64,000 nucleotides of DNA from CAWCBG01 sp963793845. Lineage in GTDB: Bacteria; Acidobacteriota; Terriglobia; Terriglobales; Acidobacteriaceae. The DNA lies in assembly GCA_963793845.1 (NCBI GenBank), contig CAWCBG010000010.1, positions 52,405-116,404 on the forward strand. Direction: 5' to 3'. Of the stretch, positions 18,142-28,000 are shown one piece after another; within the stretch, counting starts at the first letter, position 1; every line of letters starts with the position of its first letter. The notes beneath the pieces are model-generated. The model made no database searches. It was not told the DNA's origin and saw nothing but the letters and a program-made list of their open reading frames with translations. The position numbers and the translations under genes were made by a program.

Positions 18142-18618
18142 CTATTGCTGCTTCGGCGGCGGACTGTAGCCGCCCGGGCCGACGGGTGCCTCTCCGTGCT
18201 TGAGCCTGCGGCAACAGCCGCTTGCCATGTCGCCGCTGGGCAGGTTGACCTGCGCACTATACGGGACCGTCCACTTGCGAACCGGGTCTACGCAGGACGC
18301 CTTCTTGATAACGGCGGTCAGAGGTACGTTTTGTGCCATGTCGGTCGGATTCCACGACCAGGCGTTCATATTCTGGACCCAGTGGAAGCTGCCGATGAAG
18401 ACCCGGTCCGGCTCGTTCATGGCGATGTAGCGGGCGCCCTGTGCCGTGAACTGAATGCTCCAGTCCGGCTCGTTACCAAAGCAGACGAGGTCTGGCGGCT
18501 TAGTGGCCGCAGCCGGAGGCGCCGTACTCGACTGCGCCGCAGCAGAAATGGTAACCAGTAGCAGTAACAGGTTCAAAGCAAGCAGACGCAGGCCTACACC
18601 TCGCACGAAATCCTCCAT
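18142..18618 (-). CDS. secreted protein with GNEPDW motif (COG3650-like)
   Basis: The 158-residue product has a signal peptide (hydrophobic residues 10-27, cleavage near SAAAQ). The mature start CFGNEPDWSIQF resembles the C-GNEPFW motif of small lipoprotein-like COG3650 proteins of unknown function. Paired cysteines occur later (KKASCVDP and SGCCRRLK) and the end is Pro/Gly-rich. The family assignment is tentative. Confidence 0.65.
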   Translation of the reverse strand: MEDFVRGVGLRLLALNLLLLLVTISAAAQSSTAPPAAATKPPDLVCFGNEPDWSIQFTAQGARYIAMNEPDRVFIGSFHWVQNMNAWSWNPTDMAQNVPLTAVIKKASCVDPVRKWTVPYSAQVNLPSGDMASGCCRRLKHGEAPVGPGGYSPPPKQQ

Positions 18619-18711
18619 AAGTACCTGCCAGGATGTATTACAGGTTCGTTCGAATCGGGCCGCGAGTCAATAGCGAATCCGTAGCCATCGCTCCAGCGAG
18701 CAAGAGGCCAA

Positions 18712-19653
18712 TCACCGCGCAAGAGGGGCCTGCACTTGCTGACCCCTGCGGAGCTTGGCGGCCTTAACCGTGTTGCTCATCAACATCGCGATGGTGAGCG
18801 GACCAACGCCTCCCGGCACGGGGGTGATCGCTCCTGCAATCTCGGCGACATTGGGGTGAACGTCTCCGATAAGGGTTGAGCCCCTCTCGGCGAAGCTGCG
18901 TCCACGTTTCTCATCGCCTGCGAAAAACTGCCGGAAATCGGCCGGATCCGTCACCGTGTTCATGCCGACGTCGATCACGGTTGCACCGGGCTTTACGAAC
19001 TCTGGCGTGATCATGCCTGCCTTCCCGATCGCGGCCACCAGAATATCGGCGCGGCGGCATACTGCCGGGAGATCACGGGTCTTCGAATGGCATACCGTTA
19101 CGGTTGCGTTGCCGTTAAGCAGCAGCATGGCGACCGGCTTGCCAACAATATCGCTGCGGCCCACTACTACGGCTTCGGCCCCGGTGATCGGGATACTGCT
19201 GCGCTTCAATATTTCAAGGATGCCGGCGGGAGTACACGGCACCAATCCCGGCCGCTGGGTCGAGAGATAGCCCACATTTACAGGGTGAAAGCCGTCAACG
19301 TCTTTTGCGGGCGAGACTGCCAGGAGCACAGCTTTGGAATCGATCTGAGGCGGCAAGGGAAGTTGCACCAGGATTCCGTCAATCTCGTCCCGCTGGTTCA
19401 GTTCCTCGACGAGCGCCAGGAGATCTTCCGTGGTAGCAGTATCGGGCGGGGTGTGCTTCTCGCTATAAATGCCGATCTGCTCGCAACTCTTGACCTTGTT
19501 ACGAACATAAATCTCCGACGCGGGGTTATGCCCGGCCAGCACCACCGCCAAACCCGGACGGAGCCCGCAAGCGGTGAGTTCTTTCACTTCGTCCGCAACC
19601 TCTGTCTTGATCTGCGCCGCAATTTTTGTTCCGTCGAGGATGACTGCCGGCAT
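18712..19653 (-). CDS. folD: bifunctional methylene-THF dehydrogenase / methenyl-THF cyclohydrolase
   Basis: FolD interconverts 5,10-methylene-, 5,10-methenyl- and 10-formyl-tetrahydrofolate in the cytoplasm. The 313-residue protein has the catalytic region YVRNKVKSCEQIGI, DGILVQLPLP, the PAKDVDGFHPVNVG loop, the Rossmann segment VVGRSDIVGKPVAMLLL, and the terminal VPGGVGPLTIAMLMSNT. The ATG has CAGGAG upstream. The C-terminal 20 residues exceed the usual length slightly. Confidence 0.97.
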   Translation of the reverse strand: MPAVILDGTKIAAQIKTEVADEVKELTACGLRPGLAVVLAGHNPASEIYVRNKVKSCEQIGIYSEKHTPPDTATTEDLLALVEELNQRDEIDGILVQLPLPPQIDSKAVLLAVSPAKDVDGFHPVNVGYLSTQRPGLVPCTPAGILEILKRSSIPITGAEAVVVGRSDIVGKPVAMLLLNGNATVTVCHSKTRDLPAVCRRADILVAAIGKAGMITPEFVKPGATVIDVGMNTVTDPADFRQFFAGDEKRGRSFAERGSTLIGDVHPNVAEIAGAITPVPGGVGPLTIAMLMSNTVKAAKLRRGQQVQAPLAR

Positions 19654-19730
19654 GAATTCTCCTGGGATTGGAATGCCAACCTCTATCTTATCGCGGCCAG
19701 CATAGGCTGCGGCCCTTGTACAATGGGCCT

Positions 19731-19898
19731 ATGATCAGCCCTGACCTGCTCGAAGTGCTCGCCTGTCCGGTGTGTCGCAAGCCCCTGGTATTGCGCGGCG
19801 AGGAGAGCCTCAAATGCAACGAGTGCAAGCGCGTGTATCCGATCCGCAATGGCATTCCGATTCTGCTCGAACCGGAAGCGACCATCGACGAGCTCTGA
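19731..19898 (+). CDS. Trm112-family zinc-ribbon protein
   Basis: This tiny protein of 55 residues has two CxxC pairs (CPVCRKPL and CNECKRVYPI) and the family ending YPIRNGIPILL. Trm112-like proteins are activating partners of methyltransferases in eukaryotes and archaea; bacterial versions are of uncertain function. The ATG at 19731 gives the canonical MISPDLLEVLACPVC start. Confidence 0.88.
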   Translation: MISPDLLEVLACPVCRKPLVLRGEESLKCNECKRVYPIRNGIPILLEPEATIDEL

Positions 19899-20121
19899 GC
19901 TGATCACGCATTGACTGCGGCGGCCAGTGGCAAGACTGCTCCGATGCGTGCCTTCCCACCTTCCTTTTGCTCATTTATACTTGCCGGTTTGCTCGTGAGA
20001 GCCAGTGCTCGCGGCGACCGGTAAACGATAACGAAACCTCGAACGAGGACTGCGTGATCACCGTTACAGACACGGCGACGGCCAACGATGTAGTCTGGGC
20101 TCTGACCGCAAGGAGAATTGG

Positions 20122-20892
20122 GTGAAAATCCTGGTGTGCATGAAGCAGGTTCCGCAGAAGGATGCGCCGCTGAAGCTGAATGAGAGCGGCACATGGATTA
20201 GGGAAGACGTGTCCTACGAAGTAAATGAGCCCGATGCGTATGCGCTGGAAGAGGCATTACGCCAGAAAGAGAAGCACGGAGGCGAAGTGGTCGTTATCAC
20301 CAGCGGCCCAGCCCGTGCCCAGCAAGTCTTGCGGGAGGCGCTGGCCAAGGGAGCGGATCGGGCCATTCATCTGGAAGGGGAGGGGTTTGTCGGACTCGAC
20401 GCCTTTAACACCGCCAAGGCCTTTGCCGCTGCCATTAAGGATGAGAGCTTCGATCTCATTTTTACCGGCCTGCAGTCGGATGACTACGGATTTGCTCAGA
20501 CGGGCGTGATCCTCGCCGAGCTTCTGGGTTGGCCGCATGCCACCATCATCATGCAGCTCGAGAAGAACGACACCGGAATCCGCGTAAAGCGCGAACTGGA
20601 AGCCGGGTTCTTCCAGTTCGTTGACATGCCTTTGCCGGCGGTGCTGACAATTCAGTCGGGCATCAATAAGCTGCGCTATGCGACGCTGATCGGGATCAAA
20701 CAGGCTAAGACCAAGCCTCTGAAGAAAGTCGCATTCGACGAAGTGAAATCCACTCTGGGCGAGAATCAGCAAAAGATCGAAAAGCTGTATATTCCGCAAA
20801 AGACAAAGAAAACCGAAACTCTGGACGGTCCGCCGGCGGAGGTTGCAAAAAAGTTGGTGGACAAGCTGCACAACGAATTACGCGTTTTCTAG
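20122..20892 (+). CDS. etfB: electron transfer flavoprotein subunit beta
   Basis: EtfB binds AMP and, with EtfA, carries electrons from acyl-CoA and related dehydrogenases to the membrane quinone pool. The 256-residue product begins with a GTG start (AAGGAGAATTGG ribosome binding site) and the signature MKILVCMKQVPQKDAPLKLN. It also has the family motifs FTGLQSDDYGFAQTGVILAE and VDMPLPAVLTIQSGINKLRY. Together with etfA (21795) and ETF:quinone oxidoreductase (23030) it forms one co-directional module. Confidence 0.96.
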   Translation: MKILVCMKQVPQKDAPLKLNESGTWIREDVSYEVNEPDAYALEEALRQKEKHGGEVVVITSGPARAQQVLREALAKGADRAIHLEGEGFVGLDAFNTAKAFAAAIKDESFDLIFTGLQSDDYGFAQTGVILAELLGWPHATIIMQLEKNDTGIRVKRELEAGFFQFVDMPLPAVLTIQSGINKLRYATLIGIKQAKTKPLKKVAFDEVKSTLGENQQKIEKLYIPQKTKKTETLDGPPAEVAKKLVDKLHNELRVF

Positions 20893-21046
20893 ATTTTCTC
20901 GTAAAGAGCGGGTGAGCCGCTCCGCAACGACAGTTGCGATACCGATCTTTCTAAGAATTCGAAGTGGATGGACGCAGGAGAGCGGCGGCAGCGCCGATGG
21001 CGGCATCGAACCGGTTGGCATCAAACTTTTTAGCAGGAGTCTACAT

Positions 21047-21367
21047 ATGCCGGGATTTGATCGCGATCAAGTCGCCATCGACAACACGGTTGAGAACCGC
21101 CGCCTGGGTTCTGTTCTTCTGACCGCAGGATGGGTTCTGCTCTGGATGGATGGAATCGCCGGGATTTTCTTCTTCAATAGCCTGCGGGACGGCTCGTGGT
21201 TCTGGCCAATCGCAGTGGGTATTGTCGGCGCCCTGGGATTGGTTTTGGTGATTATGGGCAGCCGCTACCGCCGTGCGATTGGAGCTACGAGGCTGGGCCG
21301 GAGAGACTTGGCCAACACCTTGCGCCAGCAGAAGCAGGACGAAGACGAAGAGAAGACCGTCGCGTAG
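21047..21367 (+). CDS. small membrane protein in the etf cluster
   Basis: From the ATG at 21047 (preceded by AGCAGGAG) the product is 106 residues. Two predicted membrane helices (LGSVLLTAGWVLLWMDGIAG and WFWPIAVGIVGALGLVLVIM) are joined by a short polar loop. A basic segment follows, then an Arg/Gln/Glu-rich C-terminus that should be cytoplasmic. An in-frame extension to 20843 has no coding character. I do not recognise the family. It lies between etfB and etfA, co-directional with both. Confidence 0.72.
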   Translation: MPGFDRDQVAIDNTVENRRLGSVLLTAGWVLLWMDGIAGIFFFNSLRDGSWFWPIAVGIVGALGLVLVIMGSRYRRAIGATRLGRRDLANTLRQQKQDEDEEKTVA

Positions 21368-21423
21368 TGTGCGACCACAAGTTTGGGTAGGCGAGGGTGG
21401 CCAGTCGCTCACAGGAGGTGACA

Positions 21424-21633
21424 ATGCCATCGTCGGAAGAAAAGCGGGAGAATGGATCGGCCCTGATGATTGTGGGTTGGGTCCTTGTGTTGTTTTCGTT
21501 GTTGGTAATGTTTTTTTACCCGGCGGGAGCCAAGCTGGGAGAAATACGGTTTCAGGTCATCGCCAGCATACTGGTTGCAGCGGGACTTTTGACAAGTCTG
21601 GTGGGCAATCGAATCAGGCGACAGAATCGCTAA
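21424..21633 (+). CDS. very small two-helix membrane protein in the etf cluster
   Basis: The 69-residue product starts at an ATG with an excellent ribosome binding site (AGGAGGTGACA). It has two hydrophobic helices (LMIVGWVLVLFSLLVMFFY and FQVIASILVAAGLLTSLVG) and a short basic tail. It repeats the layout of the preceding gene in shorter form. The position between etfB and etfA suggests a membrane partner or regulator of the ETF pathway, but this is inference from context only. Confidence 0.72.
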   Translation: MPSSEEKRENGSALMIVGWVLVLFSLLVMFFYPAGAKLGEIRFQVIASILVAAGLLTSLVGNRIRRQNR

Positions 21634-21794
21634 AGTCGCGGGCCGGAACAGAGGAGCATCCCAGTGCCAGGCTCGCGCCTCGTGGCGAAGCATCTGAATA
21701 GTCGCTGCACTTGGATCTCGTCCTGAAAGGTCGGCGTTACCCCGAAGTTTGGCTGGTTGGCGGCGTCTTTGGTTGAAGGAAAAAACGGACCTAT

Positions 21795-22781
21795 ATGGCA
21801 GATACGATACTTGTGGTAGTGGAACAACGGGAAGGGAAACTAAACCGCGTCTCCTGGGAGACGCTCGCCGGCGCGCAGGCAATTGCGGAGCAAACGGGCT
21901 GGACCTTGGAAGCGGCGGTCGTGGGCAACGGCGTTGCCGATATCGCGGGCGAGATTGCTGCCAGGAAGGTGGCAAAGGTATATAACGTCGAGTCGGCCGC
22001 GCTGGAGCCTTACACTCCCGATGGCTTTGTCGCGGCATTGAAACAGCTGATCGAGCAAAAGCAGCCCAAATTGGTATTGATGCCGCACACCTACCAGGTT
22101 CGCGACTTTGCCCCCAAACTGGCGTGCGCTCTGAACCGGTCGCTCATCAGCGATGCGACGGGCTACAAACACGAGAGCGGCAGGCTGCTCTTTACCCGTC
22201 AGATGTTCCAGGGCAAGTTCGCTGCAGATGTGTCCTTTGCCGGCGAGCCGCCCTACTTCGCGACGTTTCAGAACGGATCGTTTCGCGGCGATCAGGTCGT
22301 TTCTGGTGATGCTCCGGCCACGGTAGAGACTGTGAAGGTCGAGGTCGATGGCATCCGCAACAAGCCTGAGGCCCCGTTTAAAGAGGCCAAACAAGCCGTG
22401 GACCTCACGCAGGCGGAGATCATTGTTGCCGTAGGTCGCGGTATCAAAGAACAGAAGAACATTGATCTGGCTAGACAGCTAGCCGACGCCCTCGGAGGTG
22501 AGATCGCTGCCTCTCGACCCATCTGCGACTCCGGTTGGCTGCCCATGGATCGTCAGGTTGGATCGTCCGGTCAGACGGTTGCTCCCAAGCTCTACCTTGC
22601 GCTGGGCATCAGCGGCGCGATTCAACATGTCGTCGGCATGAAAGGGGCGCGAACCATCGTTGCCGTTAATAAGGACTCCGAGGCCCCGATCTTTGAGATT
22701 GCCGATGTGGCGGTGGTCGGGAATCTGTTTGACATCGTTCCGCCGCTGATCGAAGAAGTAAAGAAGGCCAGGAGTTCCTGA
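21795..22781 (+). CDS. etfA: electron transfer flavoprotein subunit alpha
   Basis: EtfA carries the redox-active FAD of the ETF heterodimer. The product is 328 residues. The N-terminal domain begins MADTILVVVEQREGKLNRVSW; the C-terminal FAD domain has EIIVAVGRGIKEQKNI, ASRPICDSGWLPMDRQVGSS, KLYLALGISGAIQHVVGMKG and VNKDSEAPIFEIADVAVVGN, which are diagnostic. It follows the two small membrane-protein genes and precedes the ETF:quinone oxidoreductase gene. Confidence 0.97.
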   Translation: MADTILVVVEQREGKLNRVSWETLAGAQAIAEQTGWTLEAAVVGNGVADIAGEIAARKVAKVYNVESAALEPYTPDGFVAALKQLIEQKQPKLVLMPHTYQVRDFAPKLACALNRSLISDATGYKHESGRLLFTRQMFQGKFAADVSFAGEPPYFATFQNGSFRGDQVVSGDAPATVETVKVEVDGIRNKPEAPFKEAKQAVDLTQAEIIVAVGRGIKEQKNIDLARQLADALGGEIAASRPICDSGWLPMDRQVGSSGQTVAPKLYLALGISGAIQHVVGMKGARTIVAVNKDSEAPIFEIADVAVVGNLFDIVPPLIEEVKKARSS

Positions 22782-23029
22782 ACCGTGACCGAAAATCTGC
22801 CTCGGGTGCGATCTTGCGCCGTCATGTAACAGGTCCAAATTAACTTGAGCGCTTGGTAAAGCCGCGGTCAGGGGCTTGCGTCGGGGGCGGCACAATAGTT
22901 GCGTCGGGATGGCACAATAGTAAAGACATCGGCATCTCAACCCGCCGAAAATGGGAGCACGACTCGGTTCGAGTTGGGGAGGTCTTCATTTTTGGTCGTG
23001 GAAATTCCCGCAGTCCAGGAAGACGCTGA

Positions 23030-24745
23030 ATGATCGTATTTCGTAAGCCGATCGCCGCCGTCGAGCGTCCCGCGATGGAGGCAGACGTGGTGATCGTCGG
23101 GGGAGGACCCGCTGGGATGGCCTGCGCTCTGCGCCTATCGCAACTGATCGACCAGCATAACACCAGCCATCCAGAGGCTCCGCTCTCGAAAGACAATATC
23201 TATCTGCTGGAGAAGGCGCGCGAGGTGGGTGCCCATTGTCTTTCTGGAGCTCTGCTCGACCCGCGCTCCATGCGCGAACTGCTGCCCGATTTCGAGAAGG
23301 AAGCTCCCCTGGATGCCCCTGTCGTGAAGGAGGCAGTCTATTACCTTACGCGCACCGGCAAGTTCAAATTCCCCATAACTCCGCCTCCCATGCGTGATCA
23401 CGGCAATTACGTGATCTCCATCAACAAGTTCGTGAAATGGCTGGGAACGAAAGTTGAAGAAGCCGGGATCACGATCTTTACTGGCTTCGCAGGTTCGGAA
23501 TTGCTCTTCGACAAGGGCCGCGTGGTGGGGGTTCGCACCGATGACAAAGGAGTCGACAAGAACGGAGAGACAAAGTCCAATTTCGAGCCCGGCTATGACC
23601 TGAAGGCCAAGGTGGTGATCCTTGCCGAAGGCACTCGCGGCTCGCTGACCAAGCAACTCATCGGGCGCTTTCAACTCGATCGCGAACGTAATCCCCAAAC
23701 CTATGGTGTCGGGGTCAAGGAACTATGGGAGCTGCCGGCCGGACGGGTTGCGCCGGGCGAAGTGATCTACACCATGGGCTACCCGCTGACCTTCAAGGAG
23801 TATGGGGGCGCCTGGATCTATGGGTCGAACGACAACCTGGTATCCCTTGGCTTCGTCACCGGCCTCGACTACGCCGACCCCCGCATCGATCCGCAGCACG
23901 TCTTGCAGGAGTTCAAGAAGCACCCCTTCGTCGCCAAACTGCTGGAAGGCGGCAAGATGATTCGATATGGTGCGAAGTCCCTGCCTTACGGGGGCTGGTG
24001 GTGCGTGCCGCCGGTCGCCGGGGATGGGTGGATGATCCTTGGCGACTCTGCGGGATTCTTAAATTCTCAGCGGCTTAAGGGCATCCATCTGGCCATCAAG
24101 AGCGGCATGCTGGCCGCCGAGACCGCGTTCGAGGGAATGACCAGAGACGATTTCTCGCTCGAAGTACTGGAATCATTTCAGGAGCGCGTGGAGAAAAGTT
24201 GGATCAAGACTGAACTTTGGCCAGTCCGCAATTTTCATCAAGGTTTTGAGAACGGGTTCCTCTCGGGAATGTTCCACGCCGGCATCCAGCAGATTACCGG
24301 TGGCCGCGGCTTGCGCGCCCATTATGGCAACCACGCCGGGCATCGCCGGATGCAGCATCTTGACCAGTTGCCGCGCGATGGCGGCCCCGAGGCGAATATC
24401 ATCAACGCGGCCAAGGGCGACGGCAAGTTGACCTTCGATAAACTTACGGACGTTTACTATTCCGGGACGAAACACGAAGAAGACCAGCCGGCCCATCTGG
24501 TAATTCACGATACCGACATCTGCAATGAGCGTTGCGTAAAAGAGTTCGGCAATCCCTGTAAGAATTTTTGTCCCGCCAACGTCTACGAGATGGTGGAAGC
24601 GACCGACACCCCGAGCGGCTTGCAGATCCATCTGAATGCCTCGAATTGCGTTCACTGCAAGACCTGCGACATCATGGATCCCTACGAGATCATCACTTGG
24701 GTGCCACCGGAAGGCGGCGGTGGACCCAACTATGATGGCATGTAG
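23030..24745 (+). CDS. electron transfer flavoprotein:quinone oxidoreductase
   Basis: This monotopic membrane flavoenzyme oxidises reduced ETF and reduces quinone. The 571-residue protein has an N-terminal FAD Rossmann motif (VVIVGGGPAGMACALRLSQ, about residues 20-38), the ALLDPRSMRELLP and LPYGGWWCVPPVAGDGWMIL regions, and a C-terminal ferredoxin-like domain. The [4Fe-4S] ligands are in CVKEFGNPCKNFCPANVYE and NCVHCKTCDIMDP. It is the last gene of the etf module and about 250 bases downstream of etfA. The architecture matches the single-polypeptide mitochondrial-type ETF-QO rather than the FixCX split form. Confidence 0.96.
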   Translation: MIVFRKPIAAVERPAMEADVVIVGGGPAGMACALRLSQLIDQHNTSHPEAPLSKDNIYLLEKAREVGAHCLSGALLDPRSMRELLPDFEKEAPLDAPVVKEAVYYLTRTGKFKFPITPPPMRDHGNYVISINKFVKWLGTKVEEAGITIFTGFAGSELLFDKGRVVGVRTDDKGVDKNGETKSNFEPGYDLKAKVVILAEGTRGSLTKQLIGRFQLDRERNPQTYGVGVKELWELPAGRVAPGEVIYTMGYPLTFKEYGGAWIYGSNDNLVSLGFVTGLDYADPRIDPQHVLQEFKKHPFVAKLLEGGKMIRYGAKSLPYGGWWCVPPVAGDGWMILGDSAGFLNSQRLKGIHLAIKSGMLAAETAFEGMTRDDFSLEVLESFQERVEKSWIKTELWPVRNFHQGFENGFLSGMFHAGIQQITGGRGLRAHYGNHAGHRRMQHLDQLPRDGGPEANIINAAKGDGKLTFDKLTDVYYSGTKHEEDQPAHLVIHDTDICNERCVKEFGNPCKNFCPANVYEMVEATDTPSGLQIHLNASNCVHCKTCDIMDPYEIITWVPPEGGGGPNYDGM

Positions 24746-25087
24746 CCAAAGCAGCAGCGAGAGTCCGACTGCCCGAGTTTTGCACGTATAAATATTTTCA
24801 ATAGCAAAACTGTGGAAAAGTATCCCGCCCCATGACCCGCCAGCATCCTCCGTCAAGGCTCTGAAATAAAAGGGCTTAGGTGCAACCCAAAGACAGCTCG
24901 TAGCTAACGACTTGGGCCCCTGCCCGGAATTTACACCGCTGCTATGGTCTCGTCACCGCAGGGAAACAAAGGGGCTGCTACATTATCAAGTTACCTGCAG
25001 CCCTGCTCGTTGTTCTTATCCAGCTGGACCCACGCTTTCTGGCTGCGAAAACGAGGGAACGCATATCTCTACAGGAGCCCTACTGCC
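24746..25087. other. intergenic region upstream of the TonB-dependent receptor
   Basis: These 342 bases contain no supportable gene. A 7-bp inverted repeat (GTTTTGC at about 24777 and GCAAAAC at about 24804) with a long AT-rich loop may be a weak terminator for the etf transcript. The open frame extending upstream of the receptor to 24944 lacks a ribosome binding site, whereas ACAGGAG stands just upstream of the ATG at 25088. Confidence 0.45.
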
Positions 25088-28000
25088 ATGCTGTCAGCTA
25101 TTGGCCAAAAACCTCTTGCTGCCCGTTGCAAGTCCTCTTACCTCAAATGCGTCGTGCTGGTTCTCTTTCTTTCGATCAGCATGTTCGTCGCTGCCCAGTC
25201 CACTACGGATGGGGCAATCGCGGGCACAATCTACGATCCCCACGGAGCGGTTCTACCGAATGCGACCGTGGTGGTGCACAACAATGGCACTAACGCCGAA
25301 CAAACCGTCACTACGGATGCTTCCGGCTACTTCCGAGTGACCAAGTTGCAGCCCGCTGCGTATACCGTCACCGTGTCTGCCTCGGGCTTCGCGGGTTACA
25401 AAGCCGGTCAGGTGATTGTGGAAGTAGGCAGAACGACGGAACTTTCGCCACATCTCGCAGTCGGCGGAACCTCGGAACAGGTGCAGGTCTCGGCTGAGGC
25501 TCCGACAGTGAACACCACATCGGCTGACTTTGCACCCACGATCAACTCCGTCGCCGTCGAAAATCTCCCGATCAATGGTGGCCGCTGGTCTGACTTCGCG
25601 TTGCTGACTCCAGGTGTGAATAACGACTTGAATGGCTTCGGCCTTCTCAGTTTCCGCGGCATCAGCACGCTGCTGAATAACAACACTATCGATGGTGCGA
25701 GTAATAACCAGGCATTTTTCTCCGAGGAACGAGGTCGCACTCGCGCCGGCTACTCGACGGCGAAAGTCGCGGTACAAGAGTTTCAGGTCAATACGTCGGA
25801 CTATTCCGCCGAATACGGACGCGCGGCCGGGGGCGTCATCAACACGGTAACCAAGAGCGGAACCAACGATATTCACGGCGAAGCCTATTTTTATTATCGC
25901 GACAACTCCTGGGGATCGACCAACCCGTTCACCACGCTAACCACGCAGACCTCGCCAGGTGTTTTCACTACCGACCCCTATAAGCCCTCTGACATTCGCC
26001 GTATCAGCGGCATCGGTCTCGGCGGAGCGATCATCAAGGACAAGCTCTTCTGGTACTTCGCTTACGACTGGTACTATCGCAACTTCCCTGGAACCGGTGT
26101 TGCCAGCAGTCCGAGCGCATTCTTCGCGGCTCCGACGACGGCGACCATCGCAACCCTGGCGACTCGCCTGGGCGTCACTCCAAGCCAGGCTCGAGCCGAT
26201 TACACCGCCGGTCTGAACGGGCTGATCACGATGCTCGGACCGGTGCCCCGCACGGGCGAGCAATATATCTGGTTCCCCAAGATTGACTGGAACATCAACC
26301 AGAAGAACCACGCATCGTTCTCGGTGAACCGGATGCGCTGGGCTTCACCGGCCGGCATTCAGACGCAGTCCAGCAATACCTATGGAATTGCCAGCTTTGG
26401 CAACGACTACGTGAAAGACACCTGGGGTATCGCCAAGCTCGATACTTTCATCACCAACAACGTTTCCAATGAGTTCCGGTTCCAGTATGGCCGCGACTTC
26501 GAATATGAGAACAACCAGACTCCCACGCCGTACGAGCAGTCCAATCTGGTGAATACCGCGCATTACACCAATCCCCTGGGATTGCCGCCGCAGGTGACCA
26601 TCACTAACGGCTTCACTTTCGGCGTGCCCAGTTTCCTGGAGCGGCCGAAGTATCCCAGCGAGTATGTTCAGCAGTACGCCGATACCGTCACTGTTTTGAA
26701 GGGGAAGCACACCTTCAAGTTCGGCGCCGATATCATTCACACCTACGACGACACCGCCAACCTCCGCTACCAGTATGGCGGTTACAGTTACAGCAGTCTG
26801 TTGAACTATTTCTCCGACCTGTACAAGCCGAACAGCTGCGTGTCCAAAGGCGTGAATGTACCCTGCTACTCCAACTTTCAGCAGGCCTTTGGTCCGCTGG
26901 GACTGAGCTTCGCCAATGATGATCTGGCGTTTTTCGCGGAAGACCAGTGGAAAACGACGACCCGGCTATCGCTCACGTTTGGCCTGCGCTACGAATACGA
27001 GACCATGCCCTCCACCCTGTATGCGAATGCTGCGGTTCCGGCGACCGCGAAGCTGCCCGATGACAAGAACAACTGGGGTCCGCGTGTGGGCTTCGCTTAC
27101 GACGTCTTCGGGGATGGCAACACCTCACTGCGTGGCGGATTTGGCATGTACTATGGGCGCATCATCAACTCCACCATCTACAACGCGTTGATCAACACCG
27201 GCTCTCCCCAGGGCCAGTTGAGCTACTTCTACACCGCGTTGGCGTCGTCCCCGGCGTTCCCGCAGATTCTCCCCTCCACTCCAACCGGAACCGTGAAACC
27301 CAATCTGGTCTACTTCAGCAATGGTTTCCAGAACCCGCAGATCTACGAGACCGATCTCTCGCTGCAGCATGAATTCGGCTGGGGTGTGGTCGCGTCAATC
27401 AACTACCTGGGAAGCTTCGGTCACGAGCTGCCGAACTTCGTCGACACGAATCTCGGGGCGCCAACCTCGATTACTTACAACGTAATCGATCCGAAACACG
27501 TCGGCCCCCTGCAGACATCGACCTATACTGCCTTGCTCTATACCTCACGCCCCAACGCAAGCTATGGATCGATGACCGACATTTTCAGCGCTGTCAATTC
27601 CAACTACAATGCCGTGGCCGCGATGCTGAACAAGCGGTTCAGCAACCACGTGCAGTTCGCGGCGAACTACACCTGGTCGCACGCGCTGGACTACGGCCAG
27701 AATGAATCGACGTTCACGGATACCAACGATCTGTTGAACCCGAGCTGTCTGAAGTGCGAATACGGCAACTCGAGCTTTGACGTACGGCAACGTTTCGTCC
27801 TCAGCGCCGTGCTTGACGCGCCATGGCACGTGGGTGGCTGGGCAGGATATCTGGCAAACGGGTGGCAACTGGCCCCCATTTACCAGGCCCAGAGCGGCCT
27901 GCCCTACTCGCTGCTAACCAGCGGCACACCGACTGGCGGTCTGGGGTCTAGTATCAATGGCTCGGGCGGCGCCAACCGTATCCTTGAAACCGGTCGAAAC

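Noticed and set aside
17460..18257. Longer N-terminus for CoaE
   Set aside because: The 56 extra residues are low-complexity and overlap the end of the next gene, while the internal ATG places the P-loop where the family has it.
24777..24810. Inverted repeat after the ETF:quinone oxidoreductase gene as a terminator
   Set aside because: The stem is only 7 bp with a 20-base loop and no T run, so it is too weak to call.
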